This document shows, piece after piece, positions 17,879 to 26,123 of a stretch of DNA of 53,050 bases. Position 1 is the stretch's first letter. Every line of letters starts with the position of its first letter. Origin of the DNA: an uncultured Methanobrevibacter sp. (GTDB lineage: Archaea; Methanobacteriota; Methanobacteria; Methanobacteriales; Methanobacteriaceae); assembly GCF_937881195.1 (NCBI RefSeq), contig NZ_CALGFC010000073.1, positions 1-53,050 of the forward strand, written 5' to 3'. Below the pieces are notes generated by a model, which saw only the letters and a list, made by a program, of their open reading frames with translations, did not search any database and had not been told where the DNA came from. The position numbers were made by a program, and so were the translations under genes.

Positions 17879-18871
17879 GTGGAAAAGCTACAGCTTGTGA
17901 ATTTCATTTCTAAAGTGATGGAAGAGTCTGGCTTTAAAGTTTACAAAGATTTTAAAACTTCTCAAAAAGTCATTGATATTTACGGCGTTCTTCCAAGTGT
18001 TATGGGAGATTTTAGTGTTGTTGTAGCTTGTAAAAATTATGATAAACAATGGGAAGTTGGAATTGATATCCTAAAAGAAATGGAGATGGTTGGAAGGAAT
18101 TTAAAAGCATCTAAGATAGTAGTTGTATCTAGCTCTAATTTTTCTTCACAATCTCGTAATTACGCTTCTAGGAAAAATATTAAACTTATAGATAGAGATA
18201 ATTTGATGATACTTGCTAAAAAATTTTCTAAAAAAGCAAGTGGGATTGAAAATCCTCAAAATCAAATTAAATCTGATTTAAATTCAGTTAATTCTTTAAA
18301 ACATACAAATCAAAACTCTCCTGGAATTAATAAGGATTATACTAATTATAATAATAGTTCTGAATACAACTCTAATCAAGATTCTGAGAATAATTATAAT
18401 AATGATTTTTATTCTTCAAATTCTATTGAAGATTCTCAAAATGAATATAGGGGTCCTTATAGGGATCATTCTACTTATATTTCTGGAAAAAGTAGCTCTG
18501 GTCTTGGAAAAAATGGGTCCAATACTAATTCTTCACATTCAAGAGCACCAATTACAGGTTCTAATTTAACTAAAAAGAAACCTAAAAAACAAGGTCCTCC
18601 TTTAAGTGAAAAAATCATGCCTATCTTGAATAATACATTTGTTTTAATAATTTTAGTTGTGCTAGTATCTTATTTAATATCTTTATTACTTGTTTTAGGA
18701 ACTGGTGCTTCAAAAGGGGTAAGCGGATTAGTTAAAATATTATCCTCATTAATTCTATCATATGGCCTTGTATTAGCTTTAAATAGGGATGGGACTGCTG
18801 TTCTTGTAAAAGGAACCACTGTTTTCTTTGTTTCATTGATAATTTTGATATTAATGATAATAGTATTATAA
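17879..18871 (+). CDS. Membrane-anchored Mrr/restriction-endonuclease-like protein
   Basis: The N-terminal 120 residues resemble the Mrr-type PD-(D/E)xK nuclease domain. After GFKVYKDF comes VIDIYGV with the acidic residue. A VVACK strand follows where the family normally has (E/Q)xK, so the Glu/Gln is Ala here. A Rossmann-like half with KIVVVSSSNFS then RNYASRKNIKLIDRDNL completes the fold. Next is a 100-residue Asn/Ser/Tyr-rich linker, and finally three membrane helices (about residues 255-280, 285-305 and 310-330). Activity is therefore uncertain: it could be a degenerate DNA-binding or sensor module held at the membrane. GTG 17879 is preferred because GGGTGA ends four bases before it. No methylase is adjacent, so this is not a classic restriction system. 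Confidence 0.65.
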   Translation: MEKLQLVNFISKVMEESGFKVYKDFKTSQKVIDIYGVLPSVMGDFSVVVACKNYDKQWEVGIDILKEMEMVGRNLKASKIVVVSSSNFSSQSRNYASRKNIKLIDRDNLMILAKKFSKKASGIENPQNQIKSDLNSVNSLKHTNQNSPGINKDYTNYNNSSEYNSNQDSENNYNNDFYSSNSIEDSQNEYRGPYRDHSTYISGKSSSGLGKNGSNTNSSHSRAPITGSNLTKKKPKKQGPPLSEKIMPILNNTFVLIILVVLVSYLISLLLVLGTGASKGVSGLVKILSSLILSYGLVLALNRDGTAVLVKGTTVFFVSLIILILMIIVL

Positions 18872-19246
18872 TCTATTTTTTTCATTAATATAAAAATTGT
18901 ATTTTTAATGAAAAATAATTCAAATAGCTAATTCTTTTAATTTAATTATTGTAAAAATTCATTATAATATTCTTTTTATTTCTATTATTTTGTAAATTAT
19001 AATTCTAAACATCGAATTAAATCAATTATCCTAATAATCATAATATATAAATCAGTTATTATATCAATTTTTTATATAATTTTTACAATATTGAAAATAA
19101 TCAGTAGTTGAAAAATAAATTAAAATACAATTTTTATATTAATGAAAAAATGAGCATAATAGTGTAAAAATAAATTTATTAAAAATAGTGTAATATTTAG
19201 TTATTTAATTATAAGTTATTTATATTAAAAATAGAAAATAAAATAG
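18872..19246. other. AT-rich spacer
   Basis: No gene was seen between the Mrr-like gene and the convergent tRNA gene. T-runs on the complementary strand lie downstream of the tRNA. Confidence 0.5.
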
Positions 19247-19318
19247 TGGTTCCGGCGAGATTCGAACTCACGATCCTCTCGTTGTAAGCGAGATATCATA
19301 CCCCTAGACCACGGAACC
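19247..19318 (-). tRNA. tRNA-Val (anticodon UAC)
   Basis: The minus strand folds into a complete cloverleaf. The acceptor stem is GGTTCCG (19318-19312) with CGGAACC, discriminator A at 19247. The D arm contains TCTAGGGGTATGA, the anticodon stem is CTCG/CGAG and the anticodon loop is CTTACAA, giving UAC. The T arm is GTGAG-TTCGAATC-TCGC. There is no intron and CCA is not encoded. It reads GUA and probably other valine codons. Confidence 0.95.
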
Positions 19319-19752
19319 ATAGCATACCAACTATTTAAAAAATCAAGTATATAAACTTTTCTAATTTTTCTATTTTTTTATTTAATTTTATAAATTTTTT
19401 TTATTTAAGAATTAATATAATTTCATTTTTTTAAATTTGACTTATATTTTTTTAATTAAAAAAACTTATATAAATTGAAAGCTAATATTAAATAGGATTT
19501 TTATAAACAATTTTTAAATGTATAATATTTTTATTAAATTATAATTATTTGATAAAATATAGTCACTTTTAATGATTTATTAGAATATTAATATTAATTA
19601 GAATATATAATTCATTATAATATTAATATAATGTCGTAATTATGATGATTCATAATTTATTAGAAGAATTCAAATAATATAATTTATTTATTAAAATTTA
19701 TGAATTTATTTGGAAGAGTTAAAATAATAATAATTCAAAGGAGGAGTAAAGT
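19319..19752. other. AT-rich divergent spacer tRNA-Val/ilvE
   Basis: The spacer holds the tRNA promoter at one end and AAAGGAGGAG, a strong ilvE ribosome site, at the other. Between them is low-complexity AT DNA without a coding frame. Confidence 0.5.
19347..19356 (-). promoter_or_regulatory. TATA box of tRNA-Val
   Basis: The minus strand reads AAGTTTATATACTTG here, a canonical archaeal box A, about 30 bases before the 5' end of the tRNA. This is the spacing expected for archaeal RNA polymerase. Confidence 0.75.
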
Positions 19753-20682
19753 ATGTCATGGGACGAAAAAGGCGGAAAAATATGGATGGATGGAGAATTT
19801 GTAGATTGGAATGATGCTAATATTCATGTTCTATCTCATGTAGTTCACTATGGTTCAAGCGTCTTTGAAGGATTGAGATGTTACAAAAATCCAAATGGCA
19901 GTGCAATATTTCGACTAAATGAACATGTTGAAAGATTATTTGAATCAGCTAAAATATATAAAATGCCTATACCATTTACTAAAACAGATATATCAAATGC
20001 AATTAAAGAGGTTGTAGCTGTAAATAAGTTAGAATCTTGTTACATACGCCCATTAGCATATAGGGGATATAAAGAACTAGGTGTTAGTCCTTTAAATTGT
20101 CCAGTAAACACCACAATTGCTGTATGGGAATGGGGAACATATTTAGGTGATGAAGCGATGGAAAATGGTGTTGATATTGGGGTTTCTTCTTGGAGAAGGC
20201 TTGCTCCTGATACAATGCCTAGTTTAGCTAAAGCAGGAGCTAATTATATGAATGCACAATTAGCAAAACTTGAAGCTATTGAGAATGGCTTTGATGAAGC
20301 TATAATGTTAGATTACCATGGTTTCGTTGGCGAAGGTAGTGGTGAAAATATATTTTTAGTTAAAGATGATGTTATTTATACGCCATCTCTTTCTTCTTCG
20401 ATATTAAAGGGAATTACAAGAGATTCTGTTATTAAAATAGCTGAAGGCCTTGGATATGAAGTTTCACAAGAAAAAATACCTAGAGAAATGCTTTATTTGG
20501 CTGATGAGGTATTTTTTTCTGGTTCTGCAGCTGAAGTTACTCCAATAAGGTCTATCGATAGGATTGAAATTGGGACTGCTAAGCGTGGGCCAATTACAGA
20601 GAAAATACAGTCTGAATTCTTTAGTATTGTTGATGGAAAAACTGAAGATAAATTTGATTGGTTATCTTACATAGAATATTAG
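19753..20682 (+). CDS. ilvE: Branched-chain amino acid aminotransferase
   Basis: This PLP-dependent class IV aminotransferase exchanges the amino group between glutamate and the 2-oxo acids of Val, Leu and Ile, the last step of their synthesis. Conserved parts are HYGSSVFEGLR (about 32-42), RPLAYRGY near 99-106, the Schiff-base lysine K160 in SLAKAGANYMNA, and the GEGSGENIF and SGSAAEVTP loops. The 309 aa are normal. The ribosome site AAAGGAGGAG is excellent. uppP follows after 51 bases on the same strand and may be co-transcribed. The other ilv genes lie 8-15 kb upstream. Confidence 0.97.
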   Translation: MSWDEKGGKIWMDGEFVDWNDANIHVLSHVVHYGSSVFEGLRCYKNPNGSAIFRLNEHVERLFESAKIYKMPIPFTKTDISNAIKEVVAVNKLESCYIRPLAYRGYKELGVSPLNCPVNTTIAVWEWGTYLGDEAMENGVDIGVSSWRRLAPDTMPSLAKAGANYMNAQLAKLEAIENGFDEAIMLDYHGFVGEGSGENIFLVKDDVIYTPSLSSSILKGITRDSVIKIAEGLGYEVSQEKIPREMLYLADEVFFSGSAAEVTPIRSIDRIEIGTAKRGPITEKIQSEFFSIVDGKTEDKFDWLSYIEY

Positions 20683-20733
20683 TTTTTATTTGTTTTTTAT
20701 TTTTGGTTTGTTTTTTAAGAGGAGTTTTTTGTT

Positions 20734-21564
20734 ATGGATGTTTTACAAGCGGTTATTGTGGGGATTGTGCAGGGTTTGACTGAGTTTCTTCCTGTGAGTA
20801 GTTCTGCTCATTTGATTTTTGTTCAGGAATTGTTGGGTATTAATCAACCGGGGATAGCTTTTGATGTTTTACTTCATTTAGGAACATTGGTTGCTGTTGT
20901 TGGGTATTTTTTTAAAGATATTGTTGAAATGATAAAAGCTTTTGTATCTAGTATAATTGATTTGTTTAGAGGTAGTTTTAGAGAAGGTTTTAGGAATGAT
21001 CCTTATAAAAAATTAGCTTGGATGGTTATTGTTGGTACAATTCCTGCAGGTGTTGTTGGTATGCTTTTTGATACTCAAATTGAGGCTGCTTTTCAAAGTA
21101 TAACTATTCCTGCGTTTTTCTTGCTTGTTACTGGAACATTGCTTTATGTTTCCCAACGCTTAAATATTGGAAATAGGGATATTAAGAATTCTGGGTTAAA
21201 AGATAGTATTATTGTTGGTATCGGCCAAGCATTCGCGATTTTGCCGGGTTTGTCACGTTCAGGAACTACTATTTCTTCTGGTCTTTTAATCGGTTTGGAT
21301 AAGGAGTTCGCAGCTAAATTTAGTTTTCTTTTAGCTATACCTGCAATTCTTGGAGCTGCATTGACACAGTTTGATGGTATTGGTGCAGGTTTTGATGTTA
21401 ACTTTTTACCATATATTTTAGGATTTTTAGCATCAGTTATTTCCGGATACTTAGCTATCAGCATTTTATTAAAATTAATAAGAGAAAGAAGCTTAGATAT
21501 ATTCGCATTCTACTGCTGGATAGTTGGTGCATGTGTGTTAGTTTATAGCTTATTTTTCATTTAA
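20734..21564 (+). CDS. uppP: Undecaprenyl-diphosphatase UppP/BacA
   Basis: This integral membrane phosphatase (about eight helices, 276 aa) recycles C55-type polyprenyl diphosphate to the monophosphate carrier. Both signature motifs are present: EFLPVSSSAHL at residues 17-27 and PGLSRSGTTIS in the second half. In Methanobacteriales lipid-linked precursors are used for pseudomurein and surface glycans, so this enzyme would serve wall synthesis. AGAGGAG precedes the ATG. It follows ilvE closely, but the functions are unrelated. The first half is clearly T/G-rich in third positions. Confidence 0.95.
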   Translation: MDVLQAVIVGIVQGLTEFLPVSSSAHLIFVQELLGINQPGIAFDVLLHLGTLVAVVGYFFKDIVEMIKAFVSSIIDLFRGSFREGFRNDPYKKLAWMVIVGTIPAGVVGMLFDTQIEAAFQSITIPAFFLLVTGTLLYVSQRLNIGNRDIKNSGLKDSIIVGIGQAFAILPGLSRSGTTISSGLLIGLDKEFAAKFSFLLAIPAILGAALTQFDGIGAGFDVNFLPYILGFLASVISGYLAISILLKLIRERSLDIFAFYCWIVGACVLVYSLFFI

Positions 21565-22055
21565 ACATTTTTATTAATTCATATTTTAAATATTGAATTT
21601 TTAAAATAAGTTTTTTAAACTATTTTATGAATTAATAGATAAAATTAGACAATTTAGAAAAAACTCTTATAATTAATTCTTTCTTTTTTAAGAGTTTTAT
21701 TTTTAATTTTTTATATTTTTATTATTTTAATTATTATTTATATTATTTTTCTATTTTTCAAAATATATTTATTATTTCTTTATATAATAAATTTTATTTT
21801 AGACTCATTTTTTTTATGGATAATTTATTATAAGAATCAATGATAAATTAACATATGAATATTATTTTAATTGGGAAATAATTAAATCAAAGATAATTAA
21901 GATATTTTTTTATATAAAAACAATATAAATCCTACTATTCAATTTATAATAGGATATCATTATGGATTTTTAATTATCCATTTATTTTCAATATTGAACT
22001 AAAAAATTTATTAATATATTTAAATTGCAATCAAATATCAATATATGGTGTAAAA
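21565..22055. other. AT-rich spacer uppP/cobT
   Basis: This spacer contains the uppP terminator-like hairpin and then low-complexity DNA. GGTG lies before the cobT ATG. No gene was seen. A cobalamin riboswitch would be longer and less AT-rich and is not visible. Confidence 0.5.
21660..21698 (+). terminator. Hairpin plus T-run after uppP
   Basis: AAAACTCTTA (21660-21669) is complementary to TAAGAGTTTT (21689-21698), and T-rich DNA follows. The same stem sequence occurs after the adhesin gene, which suggests a recurring terminator-like element in this genome. Confidence 0.5.
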
Positions 22056-23141
22056 ATGACAGAACTATTCAATGGATTAAATTCTCATGGATCTCATGAA
22101 CTTCTAAAAAAATTACAGGGTAAAAAACCTCTTTTTATATGTACAATTGCTACAACATCCACAGCAAATATTCCTGATATTACTGGTGCTGGTGCTACAC
22201 CTGAACTAATGGAATATACTCCTGCTGGAGATGTTGAGTTGATTATTCAAGGCGAACTTAGATGTTGTGATATACCTCCTCAAACTATTATTGATGGTGA
22301 TTCTGCACCTACTCCTGCAATGCTTACTAAAGCAGCACTTGAATTAACCGATGTTCCTTTTTTAGTCGTTGATGCAGGATCTAAAATAAAACCTGATGTT
22401 CCTTATATGACTGTATCTGAAAAATCATCTTATGGAAAAGATATTAGGACTGGGGAGGCAGTTGAAAACCCTAAAAAGATTTTCAATAATTCAAAAATCA
22501 TTGGAAAGGAACTTTCAAAGCATCATGATTATCTTGTAATTGGTGAAAGCATTCCTGCAGGAACAACAACTGCTCTTGGAGTATTAACTGCTCTTGGATA
22601 TGATGCAGATTTTAAAGTTAGTGGAAGCATGCCTGAAAATCCACATAATCTTAAAAGGGATGTTGTAATGGAAGGATTAGCTAATGCTGGTATTTTAGAT
22701 GGAATTGGAAATATTGGAAAAATAGATCCATTTGAAGCAGTAGCTGCTGTAGGAGATCCAATGATTCCTGCTGTTGCAGGCATGATTATTGGAAGTACTG
22801 TACCTATCATTTTAGCAGGAGGAACTCAGATGGCAGGGGTATGTAGTTTTATTAAGGCAATTGATAAAAATTTTGATTTTTCAAGAATTTGTTTAGGTAC
22901 AACTAGTTTTGTTGCTAATGATGGTACTTCTGATTTATTTAGTATAGTTTCTCAGATAGGAAATATAGATATTCATGTTGTTAATCCTACTTTTGAAGAA
23001 TCAACTAATAATGGCCTAAAAAATTATCTGAAAGGTTTTGTTAAAGAAGGTGTTGGGGCAGGAGGAGCTATGCTCATGGCTTTGCTTTTAGGATATTCAA
23101 TTGAGGATATTAGAAAAAAAGTTGAAGAAGTTTGTGAATAA
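22056..23141 (+). CDS. cobT: Archaeal CobT-type nicotinate-nucleotide:base phosphoribosyltransferase
   Basis: This 361-aa protein matches the archaeal branch of the CobT family (TIGR00303-like). The family makes the alpha-ribazole phosphate that becomes the lower ligand of cobamides; in methanogens the base is often 5-hydroxybenzimidazole. Conserved features are ATTSTANIPDITGAGATPE near the N-terminus, PPQTIIDGDSAPTPAML, the GESIPAGTTTALG loop and a C-terminal GVGAGGAMLMALL segment. Cobamides are needed by the Mtr methyltransferase and other methyl transfer proteins. A GGTG site lies near the ATG. No other cobamide gene is adjacent; a TetR regulator gene is convergent downstream. Confidence 0.9.
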   Translation: MTELFNGLNSHGSHELLKKLQGKKPLFICTIATTSTANIPDITGAGATPELMEYTPAGDVELIIQGELRCCDIPPQTIIDGDSAPTPAMLTKAALELTDVPFLVVDAGSKIKPDVPYMTVSEKSSYGKDIRTGEAVENPKKIFNNSKIIGKELSKHHDYLVIGESIPAGTTTALGVLTALGYDADFKVSGSMPENPHNLKRDVVMEGLANAGILDGIGNIGKIDPFEAVAAVGDPMIPAVAGMIIGSTVPIILAGGTQMAGVCSFIKAIDKNFDFSRICLGTTSFVANDGTSDLFSIVSQIGNIDIHVVNPTFEESTNNGLKNYLKGFVKEGVGAGGAMLMALLLGYSIEDIRKKVEEVCE

Positions 23142-23225
23142 TCTTATAAATTATTAATTTTTAGCTATAGTTTTCTATTAGATTAATTCTTTTTATCATT
23201 TATTTTTTTTATTAGCTATTTTTTA

Positions 23226-23870
23226 TTAATCTTTATCATTTTTTTTAATAGCTTCTTGAATCATTTTTAAATTTGCATCTACAAGTTCTTCAAATGAAAT
23301 ATGTGGTTGGTACACGTATAAGTCTATATATCCCTTTAAAATTGTTTGAATAAATATGACTAATGTTTTAATATCTATATCTCCCCTTATCTCTTTGTTT
23401 TCAATAGCCTCTTGAATTAATTCGTAGTAAAAATCATATAAATTATCATGTAATTTAGTAAACATATCTCTAGTTTGTGGATAATGATGATAAATACTCG
23501 TAATCAACATATAATAATCTTTATGGTCAAATTCAGGGGTATTGGAAGTAAATAAAGATTCTTCTTCTTTACCAATAGAAGTGATTTTAAAAGTGAATAT
23601 ATGTCTTATTTTTTCCATAAAAGAACCATTAAACTTACTTATATCCTTTTTTAATTGATTTAAACTACTTAAAATATATTTATTGACTATATATAGTAAA
23701 AGATCATCCTTATTTTTGAAATGATAATAGATTGATCCTGCAGCAAGTCCTGATTCTTCTTGAATTTGTTTCATTGATACATTATCAAACCCTTTTTTCA
23801 GTGATAATACGAATGTTGTCTCAACTATTCTTTGTTTATTATTTATCCTAAAATGTTCCTTGATTGTCAT
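23226..23870 (-). CDS. TetR/AcrR-family transcriptional regulator
   Basis: This 214-aa protein has the TetR helix-turn-helix in its first 60 residues: RIVETTFVLSLKKGF, VSMKQIQEESGLAAGSIYYHF and KNKDDLLLYIV are the three conserved blocks. The C-terminal ligand domain is helical and not assignable. Members usually repress a nearby efflux or stress gene and themselves. No Shine-Dalgarno precedes the ATG, and a TATA box (TTTATATAAG on the minus strand) lies about 25 bases upstream, so the mRNA is likely leaderless. A palindromic AGTG-CT-CACT lies next to that TATA box. The neighbours are cobT (convergent) and kae1-bud32 (divergent). Confidence 0.88.
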   Translation of the reverse strand: MTIKEHFRINNKQRIVETTFVLSLKKGFDNVSMKQIQEESGLAAGSIYYHFKNKDDLLLYIVNKYILSSLNQLKKDISKFNGSFMEKIRHIFTFKITSIGKEEESLFTSNTPEFDHKDYYMLITSIYHHYPQTRDMFTKLHDNLYDFYYELIQEAIENKEIRGDIDIKTLVIFIQTILKGYIDLYVYQPHISFEELVDANLKMIQEAIKKNDKD

Positions 23871-24273
23871 AAATTATTATATGGTATTTATCTTATATAA
23901 ACAGTGCTCACTATGTTAGAAATTTAAATTTCTTTGATAAATTTTACTTTTATTCTCATCTTTAATGTCTTATATTCGCTTGAATTTTTTTATTTTATTT
24001 TTTTCACTAAATTCTCAGGTTTATAGGGGATTATAATTAATGAACAATCTAATTAATTTAAATGATAATATAAATATGGATTATATTATAAATTAAATTA
24101 ATTTGTTATAAATTAAATTAGCTTAATAATTATATAATAGGATAATATAATAATATTAAACATGTTTGATAATATTAAATTTTATATTAAATTTTAATTA
24201 AAAGGCTCAAATATTGAATATTATTAAAATATTTTTTCTATATCTAAATATAATTTTATTTGAAGTTGATTTA
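23871..24273. other. Divergent AT-rich spacer tetR/kae1
   Basis: This spacer holds the TetR operator candidate and promoters for both directions. Repeated AAATTAAATTAATTTG/GCTTA strings (24088-24125) are visible. No coding frame was seen. Confidence 0.5.
23903..23912. promoter_or_regulatory. Candidate TetR operator
   Basis: AGTG-CT-CACT is an inverted repeat placed directly upstream of the TATA box of the tetR-like gene. Flanking bases are not symmetrical, so the site is short. Autoregulation is inferred from position. Confidence 0.4.
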
Positions 24274-25944
24274 ATGATTTGTTTAGGAATTGAAGGAACA
24301 GCTGAAAAAACTGGTGTCGGCATAGTTGATGATGATGGAAATATCCTTTCTAATGTGGGTAATCAATTATTTCCTGAAGAAGGAGGAATTCATCCAAGAG
24401 AAGCTGCAGAGCATCATGCTAAATGGATTCCTAAATTAATTTCAGATGCATGTAATAATGCAAAGATTAGTTTAAAAGAAATTGATTTGATTTCCTTTTC
24501 TAAAGGGCCAGGCCTTGGTCCTGGACTTAGAACAACAGCAACAGCAGCTAGATCATTAGCACTATCAATCAATAAACCTATTATAGGAGTAAATCATTGC
24601 ATTGGTCATATTGAAATTGGAAAATTGGATACTTCAGCTAAAGACCCTGTTTCACTATATGTTAGTGGGGGAAATAGTCAAGTTATAGCTTATGAATATG
24701 GAAGATATCGTGTATTTGGTGAAACTTTAGACATTGCTGTAGGAAATTCATTAGATCAGTTTGGAAGAGAAACAGGCCTTGGACATCCTGGGGGACCAGT
24801 TGTTGAAAAATTAGCAAAAAAAGGTGATTATATTGATTTGCCTTATACTGTTAAAGGAATGGATTTTTCATTTTCAGGATTATTAAGTGCAGCTATTCGT
24901 AAATATAAAAAAGGCTTTGATATTGAAGATATTTGTTATAGCTTTCAAGAAACTGCATTTTCAATGCTTGTTGAGGTGATGGAAAGAGCTCTTTCTCACA
25001 CCAAAAAAGATGAAGTTCTTTTGTGTGGAGGCGTAGCTGCAAATAAGAGACTTAGGGAAATGTTAAATGATATGGCAAATGATCATTTTTCTAAATTTTA
25101 CATGCCTAAAATGGAATATTGTGGTGATAATGGAGCCATGATTGCATGGTTAGGTATTTTAATGAATAATAGCTATGGGCCAGATAAAATAGAGGAAACT
25201 AATGTTATTCAAAAATTCAGAACAGATGAAGTAAATGCTCCATGGGTAAAACAATCAAAATCTAGGATTATTTTACCAAAAAATATTTTAGCTAAAGGTG
25301 CTGAAGCAGATATATTCTCTGGAAAATGGATGGATGCAAATGTTATTATCAAAAGAAGAATCCCAAAAAACTATAGGATAACTCAAATTGATGATAAAAT
25401 AAGAAAATCAAGAACAAAAAGAGAAGTAAAACTAATTTCGGATGTTAAAAAAGCAGGCGTTATTTCCCCAGTTCTATATGATATTAACTTAATAGATAAA
25501 TCAATAGTAATGGAGAAAATTGAAGGAGATTTAGTTAAAAATATTTTTAAAAAAATGTCTCATAATAACCAAATTGATAATTTCAATCGAGATAGTCTTT
25601 CTATAGCTATTGGTAGAAGTATTGCTTTAATTCACAAAAAAGATATTATTCATGGTGATATTACTAGTTCTAATATTCTATCGGAAAATGGAAATATAAT
25701 ATTCATTGATTTTGGTTTAGGAAGCTATTCTAATCTTATTGAGGATAAATGCGTTGATTTGTTAACTTTTAAGAAATCTTTACAAAGTATTGACTATAAG
25801 ATAGCTGATAAAATTTTTAACAAGGTTTTAGAGGGTTATATTGATACTTATGTATCTTCTTCTAATGATTCAATTTTTAATAAGGAAAATATAATTAAAA
25901 AAATAAATGAAATAGAATCTAGAGGAAGATATACTGGTCATTAA
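24274..25944 (+). CDS. Kae1-Bud32 fusion, tRNA t6A synthesis (KEOPS)
   Basis: This is a bifunctional KEOPS component. Residues 1-325 are the Kae1/TsaD domain that transfers the threonylcarbamoyl group to A37 of ANN-decoding tRNAs. It has the GIEGTAEKTG start, iron ligands in HCIGH (His108 and His112), the GGNSQ loop, CGGVAANKRL and GDNGAMIA. Residues 335-556 are the small Bud32 kinase/ATPase with KGAEADIF, a HGDITSSN catalytic loop (460-467) and DFG (479-481). Such fusions are known in several methanogens. ATG 24274 is chosen because Kae1 proteins begin MICLGIEGT; the in-frame codons before it add an unrelated hydrophobic stretch. No strong ribosome site is seen, and a TATA-like TAAATATAA lies about 25 bases upstream. 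Confidence 0.95.
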   Translation: MICLGIEGTAEKTGVGIVDDDGNILSNVGNQLFPEEGGIHPREAAEHHAKWIPKLISDACNNAKISLKEIDLISFSKGPGLGPGLRTTATAARSLALSINKPIIGVNHCIGHIEIGKLDTSAKDPVSLYVSGGNSQVIAYEYGRYRVFGETLDIAVGNSLDQFGRETGLGHPGGPVVEKLAKKGDYIDLPYTVKGMDFSFSGLLSAAIRKYKKGFDIEDICYSFQETAFSMLVEVMERALSHTKKDEVLLCGGVAANKRLREMLNDMANDHFSKFYMPKMEYCGDNGAMIAWLGILMNNSYGPDKIEETNVIQKFRTDEVNAPWVKQSKSRIILPKNILAKGAEADIFSGKWMDANVIIKRRIPKNYRITQIDDKIRKSRTKREVKLISDVKKAGVISPVLYDINLIDKSIVMEKIEGDLVKNIFKKMSHNNQIDNFNRDSLSIAIGRSIALIHKKDIIHGDITSSNILSENGNIIFIDFGLGSYSNLIEDKCVDLLTFKKSLQSIDYKIADKIFNKVLEGYIDTYVSSSNDSIFNKENIIKKINEIESRGRYTGH

Positions 25945-25960
25945 ATTTATTTTAAAACAT

Positions 25961-26090
25961 TTTAATTTATTTTAATTTATTTAAATTATTTTTACTTATT
26001 TTAAATTATTTTAAGTTATTTTAGCTTATTTTAACATATTTTTACTTATTTTAGATTATTTTAATTTATTTTAGCTATTTTTCAAAGTAT
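25961..26090. repeat. 10-bp-phased T-tract array between convergent genes
   Basis: About 13 successive decamers follow the pattern TTANNTTATT, so a T4-T5 tract recurs every 10 bases for about 130 bases. The variable dinucleotides include AA, AG, AC, GC, GA and TT. Phased A/T tracts of this period give intrinsic DNA curvature. The array fills the gap between the stop codons of kae1-bud32 and the convergent ligase gene. Confidence 0.85.
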
Positions 26091-26123
26091 TTTATATCAT
26101 TATTATCTAAACTTATTCTTTTA

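Noticed and set aside
19247..19318. tRNA-Val as an integration site
   Set aside because: No duplicated tRNA 3' end, integrase or mobile gene was seen on either side.
22020..22056. Cobalamin riboswitch before cobT
   Set aside because: The leader is short, very AT-rich and lacks any B12-box-like conserved stretch.
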